64,000 nt of DNA. Origin: Pedobacter cryoconitis. Its GTDB lineage: Bacteria; Bacteroidota; Bacteroidia; Sphingobacteriales; Sphingobacteriaceae. Made by a program: the position numbers and the translations under genes. Of this stretch, positions 9,459-19,043 are shown in pieces; the first letter of the stretch is position 1; each line of letters opens with the position of its first letter. Below the pieces are notes generated by a model that made no database searches, was not told the DNA's origin, and saw nothing but the letters and a program-made list of their open reading frames with translations. The stretch lies in assembly GCF_001590605.1 (NCBI RefSeq), contig NZ_CP014504.1, forward strand, positions 3,348,001-3,412,000, read 5' to 3'.

Positions 9459-10634
9459 TTACCTTGAAACTATAACCCTCCTTCCTTCAATCGTAAAATG
9501 AACTTTTCCTGTTGATTGTATATGATTCAGTATAGCTGAAATATTAGTCTCTCTTGACATCCATCCGCCAAGCATCAGGTTCTTCGGAGCTGATTCCTCA
9601 TAACTGACCTCCACACCATACCAGCGCGCCACTTTTCGCATTGCGCTGGCCAGGTCTTCACGAAAAATAAACTCACCATTTTTCCAGGCCATGGCCACTT
9701 CTGTATCAGCAGGGGATACATCAAGTTGTAAGCCTTTCAGTATGGCTTGTTGCTGCGGTTTTAAAACAGCACTTTGAGCTGAAGGGATGTTCACTACAAC
9801 ACTTCCTTGTAGTAGCGTAGTAGTGACCACCGGTTCATCCGGATAGCTGTTGATATTGAAATGTGTACCTAAAACTTTAACCTGCTGATTGAGTTTTCCG
9901 GATTTCATCACTGTTACTACAAAAGGAATTACTGCCTTTCCGGATTTTTGCATGAGGTGTGCAATTTCAAAATATCCTTCCCCTGTTAAGCTCACTTTAC
10001 GTTCATCCTGATCAAAGGCAGTTGGGTAGGTCAGCGAAGATGCTGCGTTGAGCCAAACTTTTGAGCCATCCGGCAGTATGACCATATATTGTCCGCCTAC
10101 TGGTGTTTGTATTGTATTGGGCTTATTGGACTGGGCCTGTCCAGGTTTAGTATGGTAAACGAGTTGTCCATTTTTTGTTTTCACAATACTTAACCCGCTT
10201 TCTGCAAGTAATACGCCATTCTCAGCATTGCTTAAATCAACCCTTTTACCATTGGCAAGGGTAAGAAATGCACTGTTTTTGCCTGGGGCAATATCTTTTC
10301 CCTTACTGATGGTAAAGCGTTCCACAGGCTGATTACTTTGTTTATAATAGAGGACAGACAAACTGCAGATCATTAGAATCGCAGCAGCAACGGCCCATCT
10401 CGAAATGCGAGACAGACGCACTACTTTGGAGGGCGGAACACTGTCATTTTTAATTGCCTGCTGAATATTCATCCACATCCTGTCATTCTTTACTTCGTAA
10501 TCGTGTTGCACATCAGTTTCTGCAGCTTGTTCCGCTTTCAGAAGATACCAGGTTTCAAGCCTTGCAGACACTTCAGCTGTGGCTTTGCCATCCAGAAAGG
10601 CATCAATAATATCTTCAGATTTAAGATTTTTCAT
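9459..10634 (-). CDS. FecR-type anti-sigma factor
   Basis: 391 aa. A short cytoplasmic N-terminal region is followed by one membrane segment (WAVAAAILMICSLSVLYY, about residues 78-95) and a periplasmic FecR domain. Typical motifs are TIQTPVGGQYMVILPDGSKVWLNAASSLTYP, ERKVSLTGEGYFEIAH and VKVLGTHFNINSYPDEP. A C-terminal DUF4974-like/STN-fold segment follows (WKNGEFIFREDLASAMRKVARWYGVEVSYE). It relays the state of the SusC transducer to the ECF sigma factor encoded 212 bases upstream. Order sigma-fecR-susC-susD is the standard trans-envelope signalling arrangement in Bacteroidota. Confidence 0.95.
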   Translation of the reverse strand: MKNLKSEDIIDAFLDGKATAEVSARLETWYLLKAEQAAETDVQHDYEVKNDRMWMNIQQAIKNDSVPPSKVVRLSRISRWAVAAAILMICSLSVLYYKQSNQPVERFTISKGKDIAPGKNSAFLTLANGKRVDLSNAENGVLLAESGLSIVKTKNGQLVYHTKPGQAQSNKPNTIQTPVGGQYMVILPDGSKVWLNAASSLTYPTAFDQDERKVSLTGEGYFEIAHLMQKSGKAVIPFVVTVMKSGKLNQQVKVLGTHFNINSYPDEPVVTTTLLQGSVVVNIPSAQSAVLKPQQQAILKGLQLDVSPADTEVAMAWKNGEFIFREDLASAMRKVARWYGVEVSYEESAPKNLMLGGWMSRETNISAILNHIQSTGKVHFTIEGRRVIVSR

Positions 10635-10846
10635 AATTAATTATACGGTAGTATAAAAGGATGACAGTTTACCCGGATCAATGTTGTATGCCATATTAAA
10701 AAAAAGTTATATTTCTGTTAATCTTTGCTGCACTCATCGCTGAAATAGCGCACAACCTCATCCGAAGATGGGACCAGCAAAATATATATCAGTTGAAACT
10801 AACGACTATATAGATAATTAGAACCACTGGCTTTATGCTGATACTA

Positions 10847-11425
10847 TTATAATAAGGTAAAGAAAAGGGCAATATGGTTCCCCAGTTTTCTGCGGAGAAT
10901 GGTGATAGCTTTGTTCATTTGTGTCTTTACAGTGAGTTCAGAAATATTCATCGCCTCAGCAATCTCTTTATAGGATAGATGATCAATCCGTTTTCTTTCA
11001 AAAACTTCCCTCATTCTGGATGGCAGTTGCTGTATTTCCTGTTCTATCAATTTAGCAAGGATCTTTTCCCGGACCAGGTGATCCGAAAGTTCATATCCAT
11101 CCACCATAAATCTTTCCAGATCACTCCGGTAGGAAGCATGTACGCTACTCTTTGCAATAATATTGAGTACGGTGTTTCGTACCATGGTGTACAGATAAGC
11201 ACCAAGAGTTGTATGGTCAGGAAGATTAGGGGCAGTCTTCCAGAATTTTATAAATATATCCTGAACAACATCCTCAGATTCAGCATCTGATTTAAGCATT
11301 CTAAACGCATGGCGGTACAAAATAGGCCAATAACGCTGATATATTTCGGAAAAAGCCAACTGATCACCACTTTTGAGCATCAAAAGCAACGATTCATCAT
11401 TCAAATCAGCAATCCCATAGTCCAT
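10847..11425 (-). CDS. ECF RNA polymerase sigma-70 factor
   Basis: 192 aa. Sigma region 2 lies at about residues 25-90 (FSEIYQRYWPILYRHAFRMLKSDAESEDVVQDIFIKFWK) and region 4 at about 130-180 with the helix-turn-helix LSYKEIAEAMNISELTVKTQMNKAITILRRKL. No extra C-terminal domain. It is the likely activator of the downstream fecR-susC-susD operon, held by FecR until the transporter is occupied. Confidence 0.95.
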   Translation of the reverse strand: MDYGIADLNDESLLLMLKSGDQLAFSEIYQRYWPILYRHAFRMLKSDAESEDVVQDIFIKFWKTAPNLPDHTTLGAYLYTMVRNTVLNIIAKSSVHASYRSDLERFMVDGYELSDHLVREKILAKLIEQEIQQLPSRMREVFERKRIDHLSYKEIAEAMNISELTVKTQMNKAITILRRKLGNHIALFFTLL

Positions 11426-11741
11426 TTTACAACATTATGACTGTAAAATAAGTACTATTAATATAACATCCTAAACTATAATCAAAAATACTGTTAGTAT
11501 TTAAGTATTTTCTCGTAGATGATCTTATAATTACCGTGTAAGATAATACAATTAACGTCAGGTCTTCAACCGACTTGCGCTTACTTCCCATTGCTTGAGG
11601 TAATAGTAACAAATTGAGATCATTCTGGCAGTGATACTTCCAAACATTTGCTCCTATGCTGGGAACTAATAATTCAAGTAAATATAAATTAAACAGATTT
11701 GGATTTATAAGTGTTATACGCTCACCCAGCTGAAGATTGTT
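11426..11741. other. Divergent intergenic region between sigma factor and histidine kinase
   Basis: 316 bases, AT-rich, holding the upstream regions of two divergent genes. A 106-codon minus-strand frame covers most of it but has no family features and overlaps the kinase start, so I regard it as chance. I see no convincing promoter pair, repeat or RNA structure here. Confidence 0.4.
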
Positions 11742-13193
11742 ATGCAAGAAAAAAAAGAGTCAGACGATTTTAGGACACGTTTCCACGAATGTGATGCCAA
11801 GTTCAACACGATCTTTGATCTTACAAGCGTAGCCTCGAAGATCATACGATCAGACTTAACTATTTTAAAGGTTAACAAAGCCCTTTGCGAACTTTTAAGC
11901 TATCTACCTGAAGAAATTGAAGGGACTAAGATCCTGGATCATGCCTGTGAAGAATATATAGCGCACTGGCACAGGCTTCAGGAAGAACTGTGGTCCAAGA
12001 AAGTTCCTCATTTCAAACTACAGGCATGCTTGTACCGTAAAGACCGGAGCATCGTCTGGGTAGACGTTACCACTATTCTATATAACGACCAGGGCGAAAC
12101 ATTCGGTTTCACTGTTCTGGATGATATTTCCGGGTTAAAAAAACATGAAGAAAGTGAGAAACGTTTGAACGTAGCCTTAAAATATTCTGATACCGCCGTA
12201 TGGGAACTCAATCTGGAGACTAATGAAGTTTTCCGTTCCCCCGACCATGATCAGATTTTTGGATACGGGCAAAGGCAAGATTACTGGACGCTGGAAAGCT
12301 ATTATCCGCACATCACTGAGCAGGATTTACCTGGATTTAAAGCAGCAATCCAGCACATCGAAGTTGAAGGTGGCATTGATGTTCAAGTCCGGCTCCTTAG
12401 AGCTGACGGTATACTACAATGGCTGAACATGAAAGGAAAAACCGAAACCAATGAAGATGGAAAAACTGTAAAACTGATCGGTGTGATTAACGACATCACA
12501 AAAGATAAAATCGCCGAAAGGCACAAAGACGACTTCATCAGCATTGCCAGCCATGAACTCAAGACTCCGGTTACAAGTTTAAAAGCATCCCTGCAATTAC
12601 TTGAAAGATCTACGGAACCACATTCAGGCCGAAACAAGCTGTTAGTTTCCCAGGCAAATAAAGGTATAAACCGGATCTCCCTGATCATAGACGACCTGCT
12701 CAACGCAGGCAAAAATTACCGTGAGCAGCTTGAATTCCGAAAGACAACTTTTAACCTTTATGAACTTGCAAAGGAAATATGTGACCAGTTTGCCTCCTCA
12801 GAAACTCAAACCGTCACATTGACCGGAGACAAAGAGCTCATTATCCATGCCGACTCAGAACGTATCGGAAGGGTACTCACCAACCTGATCAGTAACGCGG
12901 TAAAATATGCTCCAGGTTCAGCAGAGATTAAAGTTGAGCTGCAAGATGAAGCAGCATTTGTAAAAGTATCAGTAACTGATAAAGGGCCAGGAATCAGTAA
13001 AGAAAAGATGCCTCTTCTTTTTGACCGCTACTACCAGGCAGATAACCAACAAATACAATACTCAGGACTGGGTCTTGGCCTGTTTATCTGTGCCAATATC
13101 ATCCGTAAACATGATGGAGAGATTGGGGTTGATAGCGAACCCGGTAAGGGTAGCACGTTCTGGTTTACTTTGCCGAAATCAATTCTAAATTAA
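11742..13193 (+). CDS. Soluble PAS-domain sensor histidine kinase
   Basis: 483 aa with no membrane segment or signal peptide, so cytoplasmic. Two PAS-like domains at about residues 15-140 (FNTIFDLTSVASKIIR...YRKDRSIVWVDVTT) and 143-260 (ALKYSDTAVWELNLETNEVFRS...LQWLNMKGKTE). HisKA has the phosphoacceptor His in SHELKTPV (about 270). The HATPase_c domain has the N-box NLISNAVKYA, G1 DKGPGIS and G2 GLGLGLFI. No response regulator is adjacent, so it is an orphan kinase. The signal is unknown. It converges with the PepSY gene across an 83-base gap. Confidence 0.93.
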   Translation: MQEKKESDDFRTRFHECDAKFNTIFDLTSVASKIIRSDLTILKVNKALCELLSYLPEEIEGTKILDHACEEYIAHWHRLQEELWSKKVPHFKLQACLYRKDRSIVWVDVTTILYNDQGETFGFTVLDDISGLKKHEESEKRLNVALKYSDTAVWELNLETNEVFRSPDHDQIFGYGQRQDYWTLESYYPHITEQDLPGFKAAIQHIEVEGGIDVQVRLLRADGILQWLNMKGKTETNEDGKTVKLIGVINDITKDKIAERHKDDFISIASHELKTPVTSLKASLQLLERSTEPHSGRNKLLVSQANKGINRISLIIDDLLNAGKNYREQLEFRKTTFNLYELAKEICDQFASSETQTVTLTGDKELIIHADSERIGRVLTNLISNAVKYAPGSAEIKVELQDEAAFVKVSVTDKGPGISKEKMPLLFDRYYQADNQQIQYSGLGLGLFICANIIRKHDGEIGVDSEPGKGSTFWFTLPKSILN

Positions 13194-13276
13194 ACTTTGG
13201 GCTCGTCAAGCGTAAAAAAAACACGGAATACCGATATCTTTGCCAAAAAAAATTACACTGGAATTACTTCCGGTTT

Positions 13277-14446
13277 TCAACTTGTCTTTTTACTTTTTTT
13301 ATTACGCTTACCCCACCATATTAAAAAACCAGAGATAGGTAATGATGCGCAGATAGAACTGGCTAAAAATGCCAGTATCTGGGTACCCAGGCCATAGATA
13401 CGTCCGGTATGGATATCTTTATTTGAGTTACGCCATTTTAAACCCAGTGGCTTCTGACTATGAATCAGCTGATCAAATTGTTGTCCGTTACGCCTATCAA
13501 AATAAAAATAACTCATATTGCGCCAGCCGTCACTGGAATGTTTATGATATACGAATGCCATAAGGCTTTGTTCATCTTTCTGAGGGATGCTTAAACCTAT
13601 AGTCTCGTAATTGTCAGCAACTTGCTTTTGTATGGATGCAAGTATATTATCCAGGGTATTGCCAGTATTATTAGAAACAACGCTTGAGATTTTAGGAGGG
13701 GTACGCATCAGCTCAACTCTGCCCGGTGAACCGAGTATACGGTATATCCCGCTTTCCCACCATCTAAAAGACCATACCAAGCCAGTGATGGCAATAATCA
13801 TCACAATTGGCAGTACATAAAACCCTAAGCTGTTGTGCAGATCGTAATTTACTCTTTTCCATTTAGCACTCCACTTCACAGACATGTTTCGCTTAAGTTG
13901 CTTCATATTTTTCGGCAGCCAGAGCATAAAGCCTGTAATTAGCATGATCAGAAACAGCAATATGGATGAACCTATAACCAAGCTACCTACAGGCTTCACC
14001 AATAAAAGCTGCCGGTGCAGTTGCTCGGTAACATTAAAGAATTCGTGTTCAACGTCAATAATGCCCATTACCTTGCCAGTATAAGGGTTTACATATACAT
14101 CTTCACGATAGGCAAACTGACTGAAATAGCTAAGGGACATTTTTTCCTTTTTATTAACTTTTGATGCAGAAAATATATAGCTGCGGTCTGCTTCATTGAT
14201 CCGGATATCAGTTACGGGTTTCTTGTTGCCCAGTTTTTTTTGAGCTATGCATAATAACTCAGAAACCGGCCTTACAGGGCCGGTTTCTTTCACTTTTACA
14301 AGATCACTGTGAAAAAAGTCAAATAGCTCATCTTCAAACACCAGGACACACCCGCTTACAGCCACTATGACAACGATGATACCTGTAGACAAGCCTATCC
14401 ATAAATGTAGCCAGGATGCGATAGCCTTAATTCGCTTCCAAAGCAT
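13277..14446 (-). CDS. PepSY-associated transmembrane protein (siderophore-linked reductase type)
   Basis: 389 aa with about four membrane segments: LHLWIGLSTGIIVVIVAVSGCVLVF near the N-terminus, SLVIGSSILLFLIMLITGFMLW, SLGFYVLPIVMIIAITGLVW and a C-terminal QILAFLASSICASLPISGFLIWW. PepSY-like periplasmic segments lie between (ADRSYIFSASKV, YVNPYTGKVMGIID). Conserved His residues in the segments (LHLWIG, LHRQLL, LHNSLG) fit haem binding in PepSY_TM proteins, some of which act as ferric-siderophore reductases. It lies one base after the siderophore receptor stop, so the two form an operon. Reductase activity is inference from family and context. Confidence 0.88.
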   Translation of the reverse strand: MLWKRIKAIASWLHLWIGLSTGIIVVIVAVSGCVLVFEDELFDFFHSDLVKVKETGPVRPVSELLCIAQKKLGNKKPVTDIRINEADRSYIFSASKVNKKEKMSLSYFSQFAYREDVYVNPYTGKVMGIIDVEHEFFNVTEQLHRQLLLVKPVGSLVIGSSILLFLIMLITGFMLWLPKNMKQLKRNMSVKWSAKWKRVNYDLHNSLGFYVLPIVMIIAITGLVWSFRWWESGIYRILGSPGRVELMRTPPKISSVVSNNTGNTLDNILASIQKQVADNYETIGLSIPQKDEQSLMAFVYHKHSSDGWRNMSYFYFDRRNGQQFDQLIHSQKPLGLKWRNSNKDIHTGRIYGLGTQILAFLASSICASLPISGFLIWWGKRNKKSKKTS

Positions 14447-14447
14447 A

Positions 14448-16913
14448 TTAAAAGTCGTATGTTAATGTTAACAAATAGTTTGAGGGTGCACCTGGGAACA
14501 GCCTGATATAATCATACCCCCCTACCCAATATTTTTTACCTGTGATGTTGTTGGCATTAACCTGGATCTGCACTTTATTAACACGATAATAAGCGGCAGC
14601 ATTAATCAACAGATACTCAGGAATCGTTTGGGAAAGATTGATAGATAAATTACGTTTGCCAACGTAGTTTGATCCTAAGCCAAAACCAAAGCCGCTTAAC
14701 TGTCCACTTATAAAGTTATACCTTGTCCAGATATTGGCTGTATTTTTTGGTGCATTAGGCTTTTGCAAGCCAAGTTCAGCAGGCACAAGGCTCTCTACAA
14801 TTTTAGCATCGTTATAGGCGTAAGATGCCAATATGCTCCAGTTTGGCAAGATACGACCCGTAATATCAAACTCAAAACCACGGGCACGTTCTTTACCAAC
14901 CGGTCTTAACAGGTCAGGATTAATGAGGTCATTGGCATTATAAAGCGTATTTCTTTGTTCAATTTGATAAATTGAGGTGGTAATAGCTAAACGGTTGTCA
15001 AACCAGCTACTTTTAGCACCAAATTCTATCATGTTGCTGGTAACCGGGGCAAACGGTCCACCCGCATTGGGATTAGCAAGGTTAGCCGCGGTTTGCGGGT
15101 TGTAGCCCATCACATAGCTACCATATACATTTATATTTTTTGTTGCGCTATATATTAATCCAAGACGGGGTAACCAGGCGCTGGAGTGCGTTTTTCCTTC
15201 CGTCGAAGTCGCATAATTTATAAAGTCGGTATAATACTCATAACGTATACCAAGCAATGCTTGAAAACGGCCTAATTTAATTTGATCCTGTACATATCCT
15301 GCATTCAGATAGTAGTATGTTGGCGCAAGAGTTGTTGGTGCAAAAAATGCCTTACTATCATCTTGCATTCGTTGTGAATTGATCGAATTAGTCAAGTCGA
15401 AAGATGGGATGTTAGGTACAGGATTACCTTTAGGGTCGCGCAGATACTTCAAACTGTCCTTTGCAACGTAGCTGGCGATAGTGCCTGTATTGGTCGCATT
15501 TCTATAACCAGAAGCAGTAAGTTGTGAGGCACCGGCAGGCATTTTTTCACTACCATAGTCGTAACCAACAACAATTTTATGTTCAACACTACCGGTTTTA
15601 ACATTGTAATTAAAGTATCCGCTTAAATTGTCAATATACCGTTTGCGTTTGCGTTGGAACACCTGCATATTAACCAGGTTAGGTATATCTTTACCCAACT
15701 TATCTTTGGCAAAAGCGTTTGCACTACGGTGCTCATAAAGATCTTCCTGATAACCGGTTTTTGAATAGGCCAGGTTAAAGCTTAAATTTTCATTAAAACG
15801 GTGATTGGCTGAAAGCGTAACAATATAAGTTTGTTCGTTCAGGAAGTCATTGGCCGTACTTAACGCGAGGGATTGCGGAGTAGAATAAAGATCGTTACCA
15901 ATAACAGACTGCCCCCTGTCGAGCCTCGAACGAGAGCTGTTATATACCATATCAAAATTGATCTGTGTTTTTTCAGATGCCACGAATGATAAAGATGGGG
16001 CAATTACAATATTTTTGTCAAACTGCAGATCCCGGAAAGATCCTGCATCCTCGTAACCAAGGTTTATTCTGTATAGCAGCGTACTATCTTTACTGGCAGG
16101 CCCGGTAAAGTCAGCCAAACCACGTAATGTATTGAAGCTGCCTAATGACATACTAAGCTGACGGCGGGTTTCATTCAGTGGCTTTTTAGTTACCCTGTTA
16201 ACCACACCTCCAGGGCTGGCATTACCATATAGTGCTGATGAAGGACCTTTTAATACCTCAACACGTTCAAGGTAGTTCGTCAGTGGTTGTTTCCAAAAGC
16301 CGGTGCTTGTACGCAGCCCATTAACCAACTGCGTGTTACTTTGGCCGTTAACACGGAATCCTCTAATGGTCAAATCATCATAAAATGTGAACTGACTTAC
16401 GCCGCTGAAGTTTTTAACGACATCACCTGTGCGTATTGCCCCCTGATCGGCCATTAACTCTTTACTTGCGTAAGATACAGATTGTGGGAGATCCTTAATA
16501 TCAGTTTCAGTTTTGTTGCCGATAAAGGTCGACTTGGTTTTGTAAGTTCTTTCTTTACGCCCTGTTATCTCAACTTGCTGTAAGGATGAGTTATCGGCTG
16601 AGAGGGATATATTTTGTGTAATGTTTGCACCTGTAACAACCTTTATCTTATAGTGGGAAGATACATATCCGAGGAAACTTACACGTAAAGTATAGTTTCC
16701 AGGATCAAGACTAACGGAGTAACGCCCCTTCACATCGGCAATTGCAGTTAATGAAGTACCTTGAACAATAATAGTAGAACCAGGCAGCGGATCGCCTTTG
16801 TCATCGATTACAGTCCCTTTTACCGTTTGCGAAGTCTGTTGTCCATGCGCTGGAATAGTGAAATAAAGTGAGCAGATTAAAAATAGAAATGGAATAGATA
16901 AAAGTTTTATCAT
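14448..16913 (-). CDS. TonB-dependent siderophore receptor (FhuA/FecA type)
   Basis: 821 aa with a signal peptide ending near residue 25 (IPAHGQQ). A carboxypeptidase-like regulatory domain (VKGTVIDDKGDPLPGSTIIVQGTS) spans about 30-115. The plug follows (DIKDLPQSVSYASKELMADQGAIRTGDVVKNFSGVS...ERVEVLKGPSSALYGNASPGGVVNRVTKKP), then a 22-strand-type barrel ending YLLTLTYDF. The plug wording is that of siderophore receptors rather than SusC proteins. The downstream PepSY protein supports an iron role. A candidate promoter lies upstream at 16944-16975. Confidence 0.93.
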   Translation of the reverse strand: MIKLLSIPFLFLICSLYFTIPAHGQQTSQTVKGTVIDDKGDPLPGSTIIVQGTSLTAIADVKGRYSVSLDPGNYTLRVSFLGYVSSHYKIKVVTGANITQNISLSADNSSLQQVEITGRKERTYKTKSTFIGNKTETDIKDLPQSVSYASKELMADQGAIRTGDVVKNFSGVSQFTFYDDLTIRGFRVNGQSNTQLVNGLRTSTGFWKQPLTNYLERVEVLKGPSSALYGNASPGGVVNRVTKKPLNETRRQLSMSLGSFNTLRGLADFTGPASKDSTLLYRINLGYEDAGSFRDLQFDKNIVIAPSLSFVASEKTQINFDMVYNSSRSRLDRGQSVIGNDLYSTPQSLALSTANDFLNEQTYIVTLSANHRFNENLSFNLAYSKTGYQEDLYEHRSANAFAKDKLGKDIPNLVNMQVFQRKRKRYIDNLSGYFNYNVKTGSVEHKIVVGYDYGSEKMPAGASQLTASGYRNATNTGTIASYVAKDSLKYLRDPKGNPVPNIPSFDLTNSINSQRMQDDSKAFFAPTTLAPTYYYLNAGYVQDQIKLGRFQALLGIRYEYYTDFINYATSTEGKTHSSAWLPRLGLIYSATKNINVYGSYVMGYNPQTAANLANPNAGGPFAPVTSNMIEFGAKSSWFDNRLAITTSIYQIEQRNTLYNANDLINPDLLRPVGKERARGFEFDITGRILPNWSILASYAYNDAKIVESLVPAELGLQKPNAPKNTANIWTRYNFISGQLSGFGFGLGSNYVGKRNLSINLSQTIPEYLLINAAAYYRVNKVQIQVNANNITGKKYWVGGYDYIRLFPGAPSNYLLTLTYDF

Positions 16914-16943
16914 TTTGTGCGGTTGAGATTATTATATGTGCCG

Positions 16944-16975
16944 CAAAAATACATTCTTATTTATATTAAATCCAA
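16944..16975 (-). promoter_or_regulatory. Candidate Bacteroidota promoter of the siderophore receptor
   Basis: Read on the minus strand, TTG (16975-16973) is followed after 21 bases by TATTTTTG (16951-16944), a full match to the -7 consensus TAnnTTTG. The usual spacing is about 19-21. It lies about 30 bases upstream of the receptor ATG. Placement is by eye only. Confidence 0.4.
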
Positions 16976-17026
16976 ATAACATTTACAAAAAATAATAGGC
17001 CTGATTATTTTGTTTAAGTTATGTCT

Positions 17027-17197
17027 TCATTTTACCACTACTTTTCCCTTGGCACTTCCAGTCTCTACATATTCAAGAGTTTCATTCATCTGATCAAAAT
17101 GAAACACAACGGCCCTGATCACATTCTGTTTAATCAGTTTGGAAATTTCATGTAATTGTTTACTATCTGCCCTCCTTAAAACCAAATTTGGTGGCGA
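17027..17197 (-). pseudogene. C-terminal remnant of a zinc-type alcohol dehydrogenase/quinone reductase
   Basis: On the minus strand the frame ending in TGA at 17027 reads PNLVLRRADSKQLHEISKLI, KQNVIRAVVFHFDQMNETLE and YVETGSAKGKVVVK. This is the standard C-terminus of MDR-superfamily NADP-dependent oxidoreductases (the E..Y.ETGRAKGK.V motif). The N-terminal catalytic and Rossmann parts are absent. Immediately upstream, in the same frame after a stop, lies a fragment of an unrelated aldo/keto reductase, so the two relics were joined by deletion. Confidence 0.75.
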
Positions 17198-17371
17198 TTA
17201 TGACATTTTACGAATGGGCTGGAGTGCCTCACCAAGCAGGTCCTGATTGGTAAAAGGCCCATAGGCTTCTGCCGTATCAAATAAATTTACGCCAAGGTCT
17301 GCGGCTCTGTGAATTAACGTAATCATTGCCTGTTTATCGGGTATGAAGCTATGGTGGTAACTCATTCCCAT
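17198..17371 (-). pseudogene. Internal remnant of an aldo/keto reductase
   Basis: From an ATG at 17371 the frame reads MGMSYHHSFIPDKQAMITLI then HRAADLGVNLFDTAEAYGPF and TNQDLLGEALQPIRKMS before TAA at 17198. GVNLFDTAEAYGP..NE.LLGEAL is the signature of aldo/keto reductases and includes the catalytic Asp and Tyr region. Only about 57 residues of an expected about 320 remain and the rest of the barrel is missing, so it is a non-functional relic. Confidence 0.8.
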
Positions 17372-17408
17372 GTTAGAATGTTTTAATAAATTACTACAAA
17401 TACAAAAA

Positions 17409-17597
17409 TCATGATAATATACAGTGGCATTTGTATTTATGAAATATCCGCTTGCGTAGCCTGCTTAAGGATTCAGGCTTCACACCGAGATAAGAAAATA
17501 ATTGAAACTGAGAAATTTGATTAAACAGTTCTGGACGAGTAGCTAATAGATGCGCAGGAGAACTCTTCTTATTTGTAATTGACGAACAGTATACCAT
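17409..17597 (-). pseudogene. C-terminal remnant of a Crp/Fnr-type transcriptional regulator
   Basis: The 62-codon frame contains RPELFNQISQFQLFSYLGVKPESLSRLRKRI, given here only as a motif: the Q..IASYLGI.PE.LSRIRK helix-turn-helix of Crp/Fnr-family regulators. The cyclic-nucleotide-binding N-terminal domain is absent. Together with the two preceding relics it marks 17.0-17.6 kb as a decayed segment. Whether the short peptide is expressed cannot be told. Confidence 0.6.
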
Positions 17598-17729
17598 AAC
17601 CTATCTTTGCATCGTTAGATTTAACATTAATCTGCGAATCGTATTTAACAAAATACCTGGCATTAAAGTAAGTAATTTTTATAAGCTTTTTTGAAATTAG
17701 CAGCTACCTGTTAAAAAAAATAATCAATT

Positions 17730-18932
17730 ATGAAATTTAAAATTCATGTCATCGCTATTACCGCATTTTTACTGTTTGGCTGTTCAAAAGAAAAGCTTCA
17801 AAATGAAGGAAACGCTGATTCGCAGATAGCTGATTCGCAGATACAAGGACTCGCATCTATTGATGGCAATACCTATTATCAAACCATTGATGGGTTAGGC
17901 TTTTCCAGTGCGTGGTGTGGCACACTTACTACAGCCAAAAACGATGCACTTTATAATACACTGGGCTTTTCTTTGTTAAGGGTACGTTTCGACCAGAATA
18001 ATGACTGGACCGATGAAACAAACAATGCCGCAGCAGCGCATGCCCGGGGTGCTAAAGTATTAGGCTGCCCCTGGAAAATACCTACCGCTTTCCGATCAGG
18101 CAATACTATTCCATCTAACCAGTATGTTAATTTCTGCAATTGGCTGGGTAGTGCCGCTTCAACAATAAAATGTGATTTTGTATCTATAAAAAATGAGCCC
18201 GATGGGTCTTCAGAAGATGGTAATCTGGATGGATACCAGATACGTGATATGATTAAAGCAGGCGGATCAAATATTGGCAAACCTATTGTTTGTGCCGATG
18301 CTATTAATTTTAACGATGTTTATACTGACCCGATACTGAACGATGCCACCGCTGCCGCTAAAGTTTCTTATGTTTCCGGACATCTTTATGGAAATGGCAA
18401 TTATGTACATCAAAATGCATTAAATAAAGGGAAACATGTTTGGATGACAGAATACTATGTTTCCAATAGCCGTGACAATATGGATAACTGTTTAGTTTTG
18501 GCTAAAAATATTAGTGATTGTATGAACAACAAATTTAGTGCTTACTACTTTTGGTGGGTTAATGATAATGATGCAAGTGTTAACCTGGTTAATCAAAGCG
18601 GTACAATTTATAAAGCCGGCTACACTGGCGGCCAGTTTGCCAAATGGATAAGACCTGGAAAACAAAGAATAGCATGCACCTATAATCCTGTCTCTAACGT
18701 TTATATAACAGCTTACAGTGGAGGCGGATTGGTAATAGTAGCTATTAATACAGGCACTTCAGCAGTAAGCCAGTCTTTTTCGGTAGCTAACGTTAGCGGT
18801 ATTAATTCGCTAAATATTCATCGCACATCGACTAATGAAAACATGTCTTCGATAGGATCCGTTGCCATTTCAGGCAATGCATTTAAGTATACGCTTCCCG
18901 CCAAAAGTATTACTACTTTTCATCAATTTTAG
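17730..18932 (+). CDS. GH30-family glycoside hydrolase lipoprotein (glucuronoxylanase-like)
   Basis: 400 aa with a lipoprotein signal (AFLLFGCSKE, lipidated Cys18). The GH30 catalytic barrel starts at about residue 45 (YYQTIDGLGFSSAW). The acid/base is probably Glu156 in SIKNEPD and the nucleophile Glu241 in WMTEYYV, the order and spacing expected for GH30. WKIPTAFRSG and GQFAKWIRPGKQRI are typical of xylan-active GH30 proteins. The C-terminal about 90 residues form the side beta-domain (AYSGGGLVIVAINTGTSAVSQSF). Expected to act on xylan or a related beta-glycan at the cell surface. It stands alone on the plus strand. Confidence 0.87.
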   Translation: MKFKIHVIAITAFLLFGCSKEKLQNEGNADSQIADSQIQGLASIDGNTYYQTIDGLGFSSAWCGTLTTAKNDALYNTLGFSLLRVRFDQNNDWTDETNNAAAAHARGAKVLGCPWKIPTAFRSGNTIPSNQYVNFCNWLGSAASTIKCDFVSIKNEPDGSSEDGNLDGYQIRDMIKAGGSNIGKPIVCADAINFNDVYTDPILNDATAAAKVSYVSGHLYGNGNYVHQNALNKGKHVWMTEYYVSNSRDNMDNCLVLAKNISDCMNNKFSAYYFWWVNDNDASVNLVNQSGTIYKAGYTGGQFAKWIRPGKQRIACTYNPVSNVYITAYSGGGLVIVAINTGTSAVSQSFSVANVSGINSLNIHRTSTNENMSSIGSVAISGNAFKYTLPAKSITTFHQF

Positions 18933-19043
18933 CCAGCAGTACACTTTATAAGTATAGCCCAACAAAATGTATCAAAAATAGGAGATGAACAGCAGTGTAC
19001 CGAAAAAGGTAGCTTTGGGATCAACCTATATTTTAAGGTTTTT

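Noticed and set aside
11427..11747. 106-codon minus-strand ORF between sigma factor and kinase
   Set aside because: No family features, overlaps the kinase start, lies in AT-rich regulatory DNA; taken as chance.
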